Source: an uncultured bacterium (GTDB lineage: Bacteria > Cyanobacteriota > Vampirovibrionia > Gastranaerophilales > Gastranaerophilaceae). From it: a stretch of 64,000 nucleotides of DNA. The stretch is from assembly GCA_949299935.1 (NCBI GenBank), contig CASGCE010000032.1, forward strand, positions 1 to 64,000, given 5' to 3'. Position numbers and translations under genes: made by a program. The notes under the pieces are model-generated. The model worked only from the letters and a program-made list of their open reading frames with translations. It was not told where the DNA came from and did no database searches. The stretch's first letter is position 1, and each line of letters starts with the position of its first letter. This document shows positions 26,494-36,734 of the stretch, one piece after another.

Positions 26494-27198
26494 TTAGTCA
26501 TCACAAAATTCCTGTATGGAAACTGATTCAATGCCTTCAAATTTTTGAAATTCTTTATAAAGTGATTGCATGGGTTTTTTTGCATTCATTTCAACTACCA
26601 AAACAATTTTAGTTGAATTTTCATCGGATTTTTTATCTATTTCCTTCAAATACGGGTATTTGTTTATAACCTGCTCATAGAGTTCATCAGCTTTACTTTT
26701 GGTACATTTTAACGAAATTTTAAGTCTGCAAAGGTTTTTTGTACTGGAAACAAGAATATTTTTTTCGAAAAATCTGACGGAAACAAGGGTTATAATTGCA
26801 ACAATTGTTGCAACAATTGCTAAATCGTACATACCTGCACCACAAGCCATACCTATTGCAGCAGACATGAATAATGTTGCGGCAGTTGTAAGCCCGAAAA
26901 CAGTTGCACCGTGTCTCAATACTGTTCCGCCGCCTATAAAACCTATGCCTGTGACGACCTGTGCGGCTACACGTGCCGTATCACGTGTACCCAGTTCAAC
27001 TGACGTTACCGTAATTGCCGGAAAACCGTATATTGAAATTATTGTAAATACGCATGCACCTATACATACAAGTATATTTGTCCTTAAACCTGCGTATTTG
27101 TTCGTCATTTCTCTCTCAAGTCCTACAGCAAAACCTAATAATAATGCCGATAATACTCTTATTATTATATTTAAGTCAAATATCCCGAACAATTCCAT
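26494..27198 (-). CDS. MgtC/SapB family membrane protein
   Basis: The 234 residues show the MgtC pattern: an N-terminal set of four to five membrane helices with LLGFAVGLERE, GLRTNILVCIGA and GIGFIGGGTVLR, then a soluble C-terminal domain of about 80 residues that looks ACT-like. MgtC proteins modulate membrane energetics and magnesium-limited growth; the long form with a C-terminal domain is common. Its ATG overlaps the stop of the OppC-like permease gene by 1 nt, so it is co-expressed with the peptide transporter. Confidence 0.88.
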   Translation of the reverse strand: MELFGIFDLNIIIRVLSALLLGFAVGLEREMTNKYAGLRTNILVCIGACVFTIISIYGFPAITVTSVELGTRDTARVAAQVVTGIGFIGGGTVLRHGATVFGLTTAATLFMSAAIGMACGAGMYDLAIVATIVAIITLVSVRFFEKNILVSSTKNLCRLKISLKCTKSKADELYEQVINKYPYLKEIDKKSDENSTKIVLVVEMNAKKPMQSLYKEFQKFEGIESVSIQEFCDD

Positions 27199-28262
27199 TA
27201 TCTCACCCTGCTTTTAGGATCCAACACATCTCTTATTGTATCACCTATAAGATTAAATGCCAATACTGCAACAAAAATTAAAAATCCGGGCGTTAAAAGC
27301 CATGGACGGTAAATTATATTAGTGAATTCTTGTGCTTCTTTCAGCATATTTCCCCAGCTGGCATCAGGTTGTTGTATTCCCAAACCCAAAAAGCTCAAGC
27401 CTGATTCGGATAAGATGTATGAGGGTACTGAAAGTGTCATTGCCACTATTACAAAGCTTGTTGTCTGAGGTAGAATGTGTCTGACAATGATACCAAGTTT
27501 AGATTGTCCTATTGACTTTGCAGCCTGAACAAATTCCTGATTTTTAATAGATAAAACCATTCCTCTTACAACTCTTGCAAAGCTTGCCCAGCCGATAAGT
27601 GCAAGGATTACCACGATTAAGATAAAACGCTGGATGCTGGTCATACCCGAAGGTAGAATGGATGCCAAAATTATTAACAAATAAAAGCTTGGAATTGACA
27701 TAACAGCTTCTGCAAATCTCATCATAATATTGTCAACTTTGCCGCCTAAGTATCCTGAAATCCCTCCATATAAAAGTCCTATCGGAAATAGTACAAATAA
27801 TGCCAAAAAACCTATTGTCATCGAAATTCTTCCGCCGAAAAGCAGTCTGGAAAATACATCACGGCCGTTTATATCAGTTCCCAGAAGAAAAAGTCGTCCA
27901 TCGGGTTCAACCGTTACAAAATGTCTTTTCATCGGAATTAGTCCCAAAAATTTGTATGGTTGTCCTGATGAAAAAAATTTTAGGTAATATTTTTTTGAAC
28001 GATTGAGTTTATAATCCATTTCGAGAGTATCCTGATTAAATTCTCTTGTATAATTATACGTATAGGGTTTTGATAACTGACCGTTTTCGTCTATTGTAAA
28101 TATTTTAGACGGAGGAACGTAAGCCATAGTCCTGTCTGAAAAATCTTTTGTATAGGGTGCCAGAAAATCAGCAAAAAATAGTGCAAGGTACATTAAACCT
28201 AACAAAATTAGGGCTATCTTAGCAAATTTATCTTTAATCAGTTGTGTTATAATTTCTTTCAT
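27198..28262 (-). CDS. Peptide/oligopeptide ABC transporter permease (OppC/DppC type)
   Basis: The 354 residues have an N-terminal membrane helix, a periplasmic insert of about 90 residues, and then the five-helix permease core with the EAA-type loop (SARVVRGMVLSIKNQEFVQAAKSIG-like, split here as FARVVRG and EFVQAAKSIGQ). The closing LSFLGLGIQQPDASWGNML is typical of OppC/YejE. With the OppB-like subunit it forms the channel of a peptide importer. It overlaps the OppB-like gene by 4 nt. No ATP-binding subunit genes lie in the operon. Confidence 0.92.
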   Translation of the reverse strand: MKEIITQLIKDKFAKIALILLGLMYLALFFADFLAPYTKDFSDRTMAYVPPSKIFTIDENGQLSKPYTYNYTREFNQDTLEMDYKLNRSKKYYLKFFSSGQPYKFLGLIPMKRHFVTVEPDGRLFLLGTDINGRDVFSRLLFGGRISMTIGFLALFVLFPIGLLYGGISGYLGGKVDNIMMRFAEAVMSIPSFYLLIILASILPSGMTSIQRFILIVVILALIGWASFARVVRGMVLSIKNQEFVQAAKSIGQSKLGIIVRHILPQTTSFVIVAMTLSVPSYILSESGLSFLGLGIQQPDASWGNMLKEAQEFTNIIYRPWLLTPGFLIFVAVLAFNLIGDTIRDVLDPKSRVR

Positions 28263-29230
28263 GATTTTACTCTAATTCTTGGATCTGTAATGATTAACAA
28301 AATATCTGCGATTAAATTCCCCACGATTAACATAATCGCACCCATCATTAAAGAAGCCATTACGAGGTTTATATCGGATTTAAGTACGGCCTCGAGGATT
28401 AATCTGCCCAGTCCAGGATATTGAAATACATATTCTGTCAGGGCTGCTCCGCTTAATAACCCGGCAAATTCAAAACCTAAAAGCGTTATTAACGGATTTA
28501 CGGCATTTCTCAGTGCATGTTTATATATAACTTTAAATTCGCTTAACCCTTTTGCTCGGGCAAATCTTATATAATCGCTGTCCAAAACATCCAGCATATT
28601 TGCTCTCATTTGACGTTGAAGTCCCGCAAGCGAAAGTGTAAATAACACTATTACCGGCAAGAAAAGGTGATGTACTATATCTTTAATTTGTGCCCAAAGT
28701 CCCATATCCGTAAAATTTGCACTGGTTAAACCTCCTACAGGAAACCATCCGGTTTTTACCGCGAAAATTAATAATAATACTGCAAAGAAAAATGAAGGAA
28801 TTGCCATACCAATACTTGTTAATACTGTTAAAAGTCTGTCGAAATAAGTTTTCCATTCCAGGGCAGCCAAAATCCCGAGCGGAATTCCGACAACCCATGT
28901 TAAAAAGATTACCACTACGGTTAATAAGAGGGTATTAGGTATTCTTTCTTTCAATTTTACACTAACCTTTTCACCGTTTGAAGTTATACCAAGGTCTCCT
29001 TTGATGAATGATTTTGCCCATTTACCGTACTGGACAATTATAGGTTTATCAAGTCCCAGACGATGGGATTCTTTTTCAAGTGTTTCTTTTGATACTGAAG
29101 GGTTAAGACGTAGTTCCGCAAGCGGATCAACCGGAGATAATCTTATTATGAAAAAGCTTATTAACGATACTATTATCAATAGTGGTATCGTTTGCAGTAT
29201 TCTTTTAAATATATATTTTAAAATCTCCAT
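28259..29230 (-). CDS. Peptide/oligopeptide ABC transporter permease (OppB/DppB type)
   Basis: The 323-residue membrane protein begins with ILKYIFKRILQTIPLLIIVSL and has the OppB N-terminal VDPLAELRLNPS region. The EAA loop reads YIRFARAKGLSEFKVIYKHAL and is followed by LLSGAALTEYVFQYPGLGRL. It is the partner of the OppC-like permease, overlapping it by 4 nt, and its start overlaps the binding-protein stop by 1 nt. Confidence 0.93.
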   Translation of the reverse strand: MEILKYIFKRILQTIPLLIIVSLISFFIIRLSPVDPLAELRLNPSVSKETLEKESHRLGLDKPIIVQYGKWAKSFIKGDLGITSNGEKVSVKLKERIPNTLLLTVVVIFLTWVVGIPLGILAALEWKTYFDRLLTVLTSIGMAIPSFFFAVLLLIFAVKTGWFPVGGLTSANFTDMGLWAQIKDIVHHLFLPVIVLFTLSLAGLQRQMRANMLDVLDSDYIRFARAKGLSEFKVIYKHALRNAVNPLITLLGFEFAGLLSGAALTEYVFQYPGLGRLILEAVLKSDINLVMASLMMGAIMLIVGNLIADILLIITDPRIRVKS

Positions 29231-31068
29231 TATTCCTCTGTATAAATTTCTTCTATATTGTGCATAACCCCACCCAATGAAGTTGGGAAAATATTTTTAA
29301 ATTTATTTCTTACGGCAACAATTATTGTTGGTGAATATATATATATGAAAGGTTTTTCCTCGTAGATTATTTTTTGATATTCGTCATAGTATTTTTTTCT
29401 TTCTTCAAATTTTGTGGCAAGAGCACCTTTTACGAATAATTCATCAATTTTCTTTTCAAAATCATACCTTGGAGAGTTTTTATCTTTTTCAGTCCTCATA
29501 TTATATACGTGCAAAGTCCCGTCAGACATCATAACATTTTTACCGCCGTTAGGCTCAAGCGGTGAGCCGGTAAAACCCATTATAATCATATCCCAATCAA
29601 GTGTATTTACAAGTTTGTTAACTAAGGAATTAAATTCAATAGGTTTAAAATTGACCTTCATACCCAGATCTTCAAGGTCTTGTTTTATCATGACGCCTAT
29701 GGCTTCTCGTTCGGTATTGCCTGCATTAGTTAGCATGTCAAATTCTACACGATTTTTAAATCTATCAAAAAGTCTACCTTTTTTATCCCAATAAAATCCT
29801 GATTTTTCCAGCAATTCACGTGATTTATTCAAGTCCTTGTCGTACGGTTGCAAATCCTTATTCAGAAAAATAGAATTAAGACTTTCAGCCGTAAAAAGTG
29901 GTTCACCTATTCCGTTTGCTATATTTAAGACCATGTTTTTACGGTCAATTGCGTAATCTATTGCTTTTCTAAAGTTTACATCATTAAACCAAATTTGTTT
30001 TTCAGGTGAAACATAAAATTTACCTTTGTCATTTTTACGGTTGTTCAGATTCATTGCCAAGTAGAGTGTTCCGGTATTTGGGCCAAGATTGTAAATAGTA
30101 AAATCTGAATGTGGTTCCATTGCTTTATACCTTGCAACTTTTGCACCTTGCAGGTTTATCGTATCGAGTTCTTTTGCTTCAAACTTTAATACTTCATTAT
30201 TCAAATCTCCCACAATAAGATACACTAACCTGTCCAGATAAGGGAGTTTTTCCCCATTTTTGTTTATTATGTAATAGTCGGGATTACGCTCATATACTAC
30301 GCGTTGAGCGGGGATATACTCTTTAAGCTTGAATGCACCTGAAGTTACGAAATCTTCGGGTTTTGTATTTGTAGAAAGAAATGTATCAAAGTATTGAGAG
30401 CCTTTTTTTGCGGCAGATTCAAAAATATGTTTCGGGGCAATGGGTGTTGAAAGCATTCTTACAAAAGGCGCAAAAGGCTTCGGTGTTGTGAATTTAACGG
30501 TATAGTCATCGATTTTTTCGACTGTTGGGAGTTCACCGTCAATGATTATTGAATCACGTATTGAGGTGTTACCCAGCCCTGCAAGAATTATTTCACGCCA
30601 AGTGAAAACAACGTCATCAGCAGTAATTGGTTTGCCATCTGACCATTTTATTCCGTGTCGAAGTTTCACGTTGTAGCTTTTGCCGTCATCGGATATTGAA
30701 AATGATTTTGCAAGTTTTGGAATTGGTTGTCCTGTTACGGGATGTGTTGTTAAAAGACCGTCATACATTATCTCAGATAATATTGAAGATATATTATCTT
30801 TTGTGTTAAAAGGGTTAAATGTTTTAGGGCCTTCTCCGATTGTTGATGCAGTGAATGTCCCGCCGAAGTTACCTATGGGAGCTTGTGATTGCAGATAATC
30901 AATACCTTCAATTGTTACTGTTTTTTGATCTTGTGGAAAAATAAGTTCATTTGACTTCGTGTTTGTTGATTTGGCTAAGTCTGCATCTGCCGTGTCACGC
31001 CTTATGCAGGCTTTTATAAACCCAAAAATTAACACAAAAATTAAGATAGCATATATAACCCGTTTCAT
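29230..31068 (-). CDS. Peptide ABC transporter substrate-binding protein (family 5)
   Basis: The 612-residue protein is an extracytoplasmic family 5 binding protein with the KLRHGIKWSDGKPITADDVVFTW region and a typical C-terminal YDEYQKIIYEEKPFIYIYSP. The N-terminus has a hydrophobic export segment ending FIKAC, an imperfect lipobox, so it is probably a lipoprotein anchored at Cys21. It captures peptides for the OppBC-like permeases encoded next. It opens the four-gene operon that ends with the MgtC family gene. Confidence 0.92.
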   Translation of the reverse strand: MKRVIYAILIFVLIFGFIKACIRRDTADADLAKSTNTKSNELIFPQDQKTVTIEGIDYLQSQAPIGNFGGTFTASTIGEGPKTFNPFNTKDNISSILSEIMYDGLLTTHPVTGQPIPKLAKSFSISDDGKSYNVKLRHGIKWSDGKPITADDVVFTWREIILAGLGNTSIRDSIIIDGELPTVEKIDDYTVKFTTPKPFAPFVRMLSTPIAPKHIFESAAKKGSQYFDTFLSTNTKPEDFVTSGAFKLKEYIPAQRVVYERNPDYYIINKNGEKLPYLDRLVYLIVGDLNNEVLKFEAKELDTINLQGAKVARYKAMEPHSDFTIYNLGPNTGTLYLAMNLNNRKNDKGKFYVSPEKQIWFNDVNFRKAIDYAIDRKNMVLNIANGIGEPLFTAESLNSIFLNKDLQPYDKDLNKSRELLEKSGFYWDKKGRLFDRFKNRVEFDMLTNAGNTEREAIGVMIKQDLEDLGMKVNFKPIEFNSLVNKLVNTLDWDMIIMGFTGSPLEPNGGKNVMMSDGTLHVYNMRTEKDKNSPRYDFEKKIDELFVKGALATKFEERKKYYDEYQKIIYEEKPFIYIYSPTIIVAVRNKFKNIFPTSLGGVMHNIEEIYTEE

Positions 31069-31177
31069 AGTTCTAGGATAACATAAAAAGGTTATATTGG
31101 AATAAGTTAATAAGGTGATAGGTCTTTTTGTCTTTGTAAAACTGTCTGATTTTACAATTTATACATGTAATAAGAAA

Positions 31178-31950
31178 TTAATCACATTTATCTTTGCCAT
31201 TGATGCTTAAACCATCACATTTAAGGTAATTTAGATTCTCCTTTTTAATAACCCATTCGGTGCAGGAATTTCCGTTTGTGTAGCTTGTACTTGTCAGATT
31301 ACAGTACGTCGGGTCAAATGCGCGCGGAAGCACGTATCCTTGCCTGTTTATAATAAACATGAAAATATCTCTGCCTTTTTGATTTGGTGGATTTTGTGCA
31401 TTTATATCAATAAGTATTGTTCCGCATGCATCAAGAACTTCATATTGCCGTTGACATGTACCCAGTGAGTTTATTGTAACGTATGTACCGTTTAATAATT
31501 TTAGGCCTGTTATTGTCATCATGGTCATACTGTTGTCTGTGGTTCCAATTATGTTCTTTATTTCATATCGGTACGGGAAACATTCATAGATGTCATCACA
31601 TATGAATAAAGTTTTTAAATAAGGGGTGAGCTTATGTAAAATCATTGGAGAAAACGTATAATAATTCTGAGAAGCATTTTCACCTGGATTGCCGGTGAAC
31701 CAAGTATGGACAGGGCCGTTTTCGGCGACTGCCAGGGTCAAGGCATTGTTTAAAATAGTATATGCAGCTTTGACACGTGTAACCGTTTGTTTTTCTTGAT
31801 AACTTGCAATTAATGTAGGTAAAGTCATTACAGCTACAATAGCTATAATAGCTAAGGTTATTAAAACTTCAACCAGAGTAAAAGCCTTGCTTTGGAGGGA
31901 GTTCGGGGGGGGGCGACTATCTGAACCGCTTTCGTATCAATCGTTTCCAT
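31178..31950 (-). CDS. Type IV prepilin-like protein, copy 3, with out-of-frame poly-C tract in the leader
   Basis: ATG 31950 follows AGGAGG and a full promoter. It opens METIDTKAVQIV and enters nine C on the coding strand (31913-31905). With nine C the frame stops at TAA 31863-31861. With ten it joins the pilin frame. The product would be about 257 residues with a 23-residue leader ending QSKA|F and Glu at +5 in FTLVEVLITLAIIAIVAVM. The first ATG already in the pilin frame, at 31828, lies inside the hydrophobic helix and would not give a prepilin. The body differs from copies 1 and 2 and is Cys-rich. As with copy 2, a phase-variable prepilin caught OFF is the best reading, with an assembly error as the alternative. 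Confidence 0.75.
31905..31913 (-). repeat. Homopolymer tract (9 C on coding strand) in prepilin leader
   Basis: Nine G on the + strand, C on the coding strand, lie between leader codons and the pilin frame. One more base restores the frame. The + strand flanks are the same as at 5871-5884 (C-G9-CGAC), in opposite orientation to the gene. Confidence 0.85.
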
Positions 31951-31969
31951 AAATCCTCCTTTTCCTTTC

Positions 31970-31998
31970 ATTAAATATTATTTTGTGTATTTTGTCAA
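31970..31998 (-). promoter_or_regulatory. Promoter of prepilin copy 3
   Basis: On the minus strand TTGACA (31998-31993), a 17-nt spacer and TTTAAT (31975-31970) precede AGGAGG and ATG 31950. The signals are complete upstream of the homopolymer tract. Confidence 0.7.
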
Positions 31999-32035
31999 GG
32001 ATTTTAAATAATTAATTTTTCCTTAACTTTTTCGG

Positions 32036-32045
32036 TTATCGATAA
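32036..32045. promoter_or_regulatory. Palindrome TTATCGATAA upstream of groES
   Basis: A perfect 10-bp palindrome lies just before the AT-rich -10 region (TATTATAAA, 32052-32060) of groES. It may be an operator. The CIRCE element (TTAGCACTC-N9-GAGTGCTAA) is not present. Confidence 0.35.
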
Positions 32046-32098
32046 ATTTTATATTATAAATGTAATTGTAGGTTAAAAGTTAAAAAGGAGATGTTAAT

Positions 32099-32383
32099 AT
32101 GATTAAACCATTAGCAGACAGAATTGTGATCAAAGTTATTGAAGACACAGAACAAACTTCAGGTGGTATTTTTATACCGGACAGTGCAAAAGAAAAACCT
32201 CAAAAGGGTGAAATCGTTGCGATAGGTTTGGGGAAAATGAACGATAAAGGAGAAAGAGAGCCTTTAGATGTTAAAGTAGGTGATATTGTGCTTTACGCAA
32301 AATATGCCGGTACTGATATAAAAATGGATGGCGTTGAATACAAAATTCTTTCAGTAAAAGATGCTTTAGCGGTAATTGAATAA
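32099..32383 (+). CDS. groES: Co-chaperonin GroES
   Basis: The 94-residue protein shows the GroES pattern: [13 protein letters not shown] at the start, the mobile loop [14 protein letters not shown], and [15 protein letters not shown]. It caps the GroEL ring during ATP-driven folding. AAAAAGGAG stands before the ATG. groEL follows after 68 nt, the standard two-gene operon. Confidence 0.97.
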   Translation: MIKPLADRIVIKVIEDTEQTSGGIFIPDSAKEKPQKGEIVAIGLGKMNDKGEREPLDVKVGDIVLYAKYAGTDIKMDGVEYKILSVKDALAVIE

Positions 32384-32424
32384 TTATTTTTATTCTGTTT
32401 AGCAAAAACAAATATGATTAATAG

Positions 32425-34095
<1,671 letters not shown>

Positions 34096-34121
34096 TTATA
34101 AATTACACATAAACTTATATT

Positions 34122-34154
34122 AAAAAGACGGAGTATTGGTTGCTCCGTCTTTTT
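34122..34154. terminator. Terminator between groEL and cysK
   Basis: AAAAAGACGGAG pairs with CTCCGTCTTTTT around a 9-nt loop. The right arm touches the cysK stop codon, so the hairpin can serve both convergent genes. Confidence 0.85.
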
Positions 34155-35064
34155 ATGTAAATAATTCGCTTGAAAGGTATCTTTCGCCTAAGTCAGGAAG
34201 TATTACCAAAATCATTTTATTTTTGAATTCCGGGCGTTTTGAAATTTCAACTGCTGCATACATTGCGGCACCGGATGAAATTCCGCATAAAATCCCCTCG
34301 CTTGTTGCAAGTTTTCTTGCCGTATTTATGGCGTCATCATCACTTACAGGAATAATTTCGTCAACAATATTTCTGTCAAAGTTCTTTGGTATAAAATTTG
34401 CACCTATACCTTGAATTTTGTGGTATCCTGCAGGTTTGCCCGCCAATACTTGAGATGTTTCAGGTTCAACGGCTATTGCTTTAATATTCGGATTGTGTAA
34501 TTTCAAACCTTTAGCAAGTCCTGAAATTGTTCCGCCCGTGCCGACACCTGCCACAATAATGTCAACTTTACCTTCTGTATCGCGCCATATTTCTTCGGCG
34601 GTTGTACTTATGTGCGATTTAGGGTTTGCAGGATTATCGAACTGTTGCGGTATAAATGAGTTGGGATATTTTTTGCTTAATTCTACTGCTTTATCCACAG
34701 CACCCTGCATTCCTTTTGAACCTTCTGTCAAAACTAATTCCGCACCGTATGCCTTTAAAAGTTTTCGTCTTTCAAGACTCATTGTATCGGGCATTGTCAA
34801 AATCATTCTATAACCTCTAATTGCACAAACCATAGCTAATCCTATACCTGTATTCCCGCTTGTAGGTTCAATTATTACAGTGTCTTTGTTTATCAACCCT
34901 TTTTTTTCGGCATCTTCTATCATATTAAGTGCAGGTCTGTCTTTTATTGAACCTGCAGGGTTAAAACTTTCAACTTTGGCTATAATATTTGCGTTTGAAA
35001 GTTTGTTGATTCGTACAAGTGGCGTGTTACCTATTAATGCGGTCATATCATTTGCTATTTTCAT
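34153..35064 (-). CDS. cysK: Cysteine synthase (O-acetylserine sulfhydrylase)
   Basis: The 303-residue PLP enzyme has the catalytic Lys in [13 protein letters not shown], the substrate loop PTSGNTGIG and the phosphate-binding GTGGTISG. It makes cysteine from O-acetylserine and sulfide. The length fits the short CysK form. It lies 14 nt downstream of hydE with AGAGGA before the ATG, so the two are probably co-transcribed; cysteine and sulfur supply would suit an iron-sulfur maturase neighbour. Confidence 0.95.
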   Translation of the reverse strand: MKIANDMTALIGNTPLVRINKLSNANIIAKVESFNPAGSIKDRPALNMIEDAEKKGLINKDTVIIEPTSGNTGIGLAMVCAIRGYRMILTMPDTMSLERRKLLKAYGAELVLTEGSKGMQGAVDKAVELSKKYPNSFIPQQFDNPANPKSHISTTAEEIWRDTEGKVDIIVAGVGTGGTISGLAKGLKLHNPNIKAIAVEPETSQVLAGKPAGYHKIQGIGANFIPKNFDRNIVDEIIPVSDDDAINTARKLATSEGILCGISSGAAMYAAVEISKRPEFKNKMILVILPDLGERYLSSELFT

Positions 35065-35078
35065 TTATTTATCCTCTT

Positions 35079-36089
35079 TTAGATTGTTTTTTGCCTAAAA
35101 CCTTTGCTTTTAGAAATTGTTCTACCTGTTTTATTAAATGTTTCCTCTAATTTTGTGTAGTCTACTGATTTTTTCCCGGGATAAATCTCATATTGACTGC
35201 GGTGAGATTCATCTGTAAAATTTGGCATTAATACGTTTGCTCCGCTTTGCAGCGCAATAATCCTGCCGTTAGGGTGGATTGTTTCCATAGCTGTTGTTGC
35301 CGGAATATTAATATCAGGCATTAAAAGTCTTGTTATTGCCATAACCTTCAACGAGAGCCAAAAACTATCTGCCGTCATGTTTTTTAAAGGTGTATCTTTG
35401 TGCGGGATTAAAGGCCCCAACCCTACCATATCGGCATCAAGTTCTTTAAAAAATAATATGTCATCTGCCAAAGATTCTATTGTTTGGTTTGGCAGACCGA
35501 CAAGACAACCTGTGCCTGTTTCATAACCTAACTTTTTCATATTTTCAATACACTCAACACGATTGTTATAATCCATATTAGGGTGTAATTTTTTGTATAA
35601 TTCTCTGTCTGTTGTTTCAATTCTTAAAAGAAATCTATCTGCACCTGCTTCTTTCATTATTTTATACTCGTTAAAACTTCTTTCACCGATGCTTAATGTT
35701 ACAGCTACATCATTTTTCTTAATTTCTTTGATTATATCGGCAAGGATTTCTGCGGTATAATAATCGTCTTCTGCTGATTGCAAAACAATTGTTTTGTAGC
35801 CTTTATTGATTGCATTTTGTGCAAGAGTTATTATACCGTCTGGCACCATACGATATCTTTCGATATTTTGGTTTGCGGCTCTTACTCCGCAATAAAAACA
35901 ATTTTGCTTGCAAATGTTTGAAAATTCAATAAGTGCTCTAAGATGTATTTCGTTACCGACATATTTTTTTCTAACGTTGTCGGCTGCGGCAAAAATATTG
36001 TTGTCAAAATTATTATTTCCGAGCAGTTCAATAATTTCCATTTTGGAAAGATGGTGTGTCTTTATAGCTTTTTCAAGGATTTTATCCAT
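35079..36089 (-). CDS. hydE: [FeFe]-hydrogenase maturase HydE (radical SAM)
   Basis: The 336-residue protein carries the radical SAM motif CKQNCFYC and the HydE C-terminal signature (PATTAMETIHPNGR, ALQSGANVLMPNFT, YPGKK). HydE works with HydF and HydG to build the diiron subcluster of [FeFe]-hydrogenase. Neither HydF, HydG nor a hydrogenase gene is in the window. The start at 36089 is preferred because a TATAAT box lies 6 nt upstream; an in-frame ATG at 36107 lies upstream of that -10 box. The mRNA is probably leaderless. Confidence 0.93.
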   Translation of the reverse strand: MDKILEKAIKTHHLSKMEIIELLGNNNFDNNIFAAADNVRKKYVGNEIHLRALIEFSNICKQNCFYCGVRAANQNIERYRMVPDGIITLAQNAINKGYKTIVLQSAEDDYYTAEILADIIKEIKKNDVAVTLSIGERSFNEYKIMKEAGADRFLLRIETTDRELYKKLHPNMDYNNRVECIENMKKLGYETGTGCLVGLPNQTIESLADDILFFKELDADMVGLGPLIPHKDTPLKNMTADSFWLSLKVMAITRLLMPDINIPATTAMETIHPNGRIIALQSGANVLMPNFTDESHRSQYEIYPGKKSVDYTKLEETFNKTGRTISKSKGFRQKTI

Positions 36090-36095
36090 GATTGA

Positions 36096-36101
36096 ATTAT
36101 A
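36096..36101 (-). promoter_or_regulatory. -10 box of hydE, 6 nt before ATG and touching a terminator hairpin
   Basis: TATAAT on the minus strand (36101-36096) is separated from ATG 36089 by 6 nt. It abuts the stem of the terminator at 36101-36140, so the -35 region falls inside the hairpin sequence. Confidence 0.55.
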
Positions 36102-36140
36102 TACCAAAAAAGACTGACAAATGTCAGTCTTTTTTGGTAT
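36101..36140 (-). terminator. Terminator of the anti-sigma/sigma/Spy operon
   Basis: A near-perfect 19-bp inverted repeat (ATACCAAAAAAGACTGACA and its complement) with its T6 run inside the arm follows the Spy-like gene and precedes hydE. Confidence 0.85.
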
Positions 36141-36149
36141 TATACAAAA

Positions 36150-36734
36150 TTATTTTTCAACAGGCGGTTGATATTCATGTCTTGGACCCCTGTCTCCCTC
36201 AGGTCTTGGACCCATCGGTGGACGTCTGTGTTCTTGTTCAAAACGTTTTCTGCCTTCTTTCTTAATTTTTGCGAGCTCTTTTTTCTGTTTTTTGGTTAAG
36301 ATTGATTCAAAATCTTTCATGTTTTGCATACGCAATTCGTGTGCTTGTTTTTGAAGTTCTTTTAAATCTGCTCTGATTTCATTTAACTTTTCTTCTTGCA
36401 TTTCTACCGCCATTTTGGAACGCTTGATAGCTTCGGCTTCTTGTTTTTTAGCTTTTACTTGTTCCATAATAGGTTTCATTTGTTCGTTTCCTTTTATTCG
36501 TAATTCGTTTATTTGTTCCTTTTGCTTGTCAGTAAGTTTTAAGCGTTCTTCAAACGGTGGTTTTTTAAAGTTGGTTTTGGGCCCCGGTCTTTTGAAATCA
36601 GGTTTTACTTTTTGAATGTCAGTTTGTACTGCCGGTGATTTTGTGGCTGTTTCCGGTGTTACAGCTGTTTCCGCTGCCATTACGCTTGTCATTGAAAAAG
36701 CTATTAAACTTGCTAAGATTAGTGTTTTTTTCAT
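36150..36734 (-). CDS. Spy/CpxP-like periplasmic protein (LTxxQ family)
   Basis: The 194 residues start with a Sec signal peptide (MKKTLILASLIAFSMTSVMA). A Pro-rich linker and a long helical domain with the LTDKQKEQI motif and charged heptad-like helices follow, then a Pro/Arg/Gly tail with His. The pattern is that of Spy, CpxP and ZraP, periplasmic chaperones or sensors of envelope stress. It is the last gene of the operon with an ECF sigma factor and its anti-sigma factor, so it is probably a target or a feedback part of that circuit. Confidence 0.78.
   Translation of the reverse strand: MKKTLILASLIAFSMTSVMAAETAVTPETATKSPAVQTDIQKVKPDFKRPGPKTNFKKPPFEERLKLTDKQKEQINELRIKGNEQMKPIMEQVKAKKQEAEAIKRSKMAVEMQEEKLNEIRADLKELQKQAHELRMQNMKDFESILTKKQKKELAKIKKEGRKRFEQEHRRPPMGPRPEGDRGPRHEYQPPVEK

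Noticed and set aside
26699-27217. A 172-codon open frame antisense to the mgtC-family gene
   Set aside because: It mirrors a Gly/Ala/Val-rich membrane protein gene, has no ribosome binding site, and its translation is Thr/Ile/Pro-rich low complexity. The opposite strand encodes a clear MgtC protein.
32000-32098. CIRCE/HrcA operator before groES
   Set aside because: No TTAGCACTC-N9-GAGTGCTAA or close variant is present.
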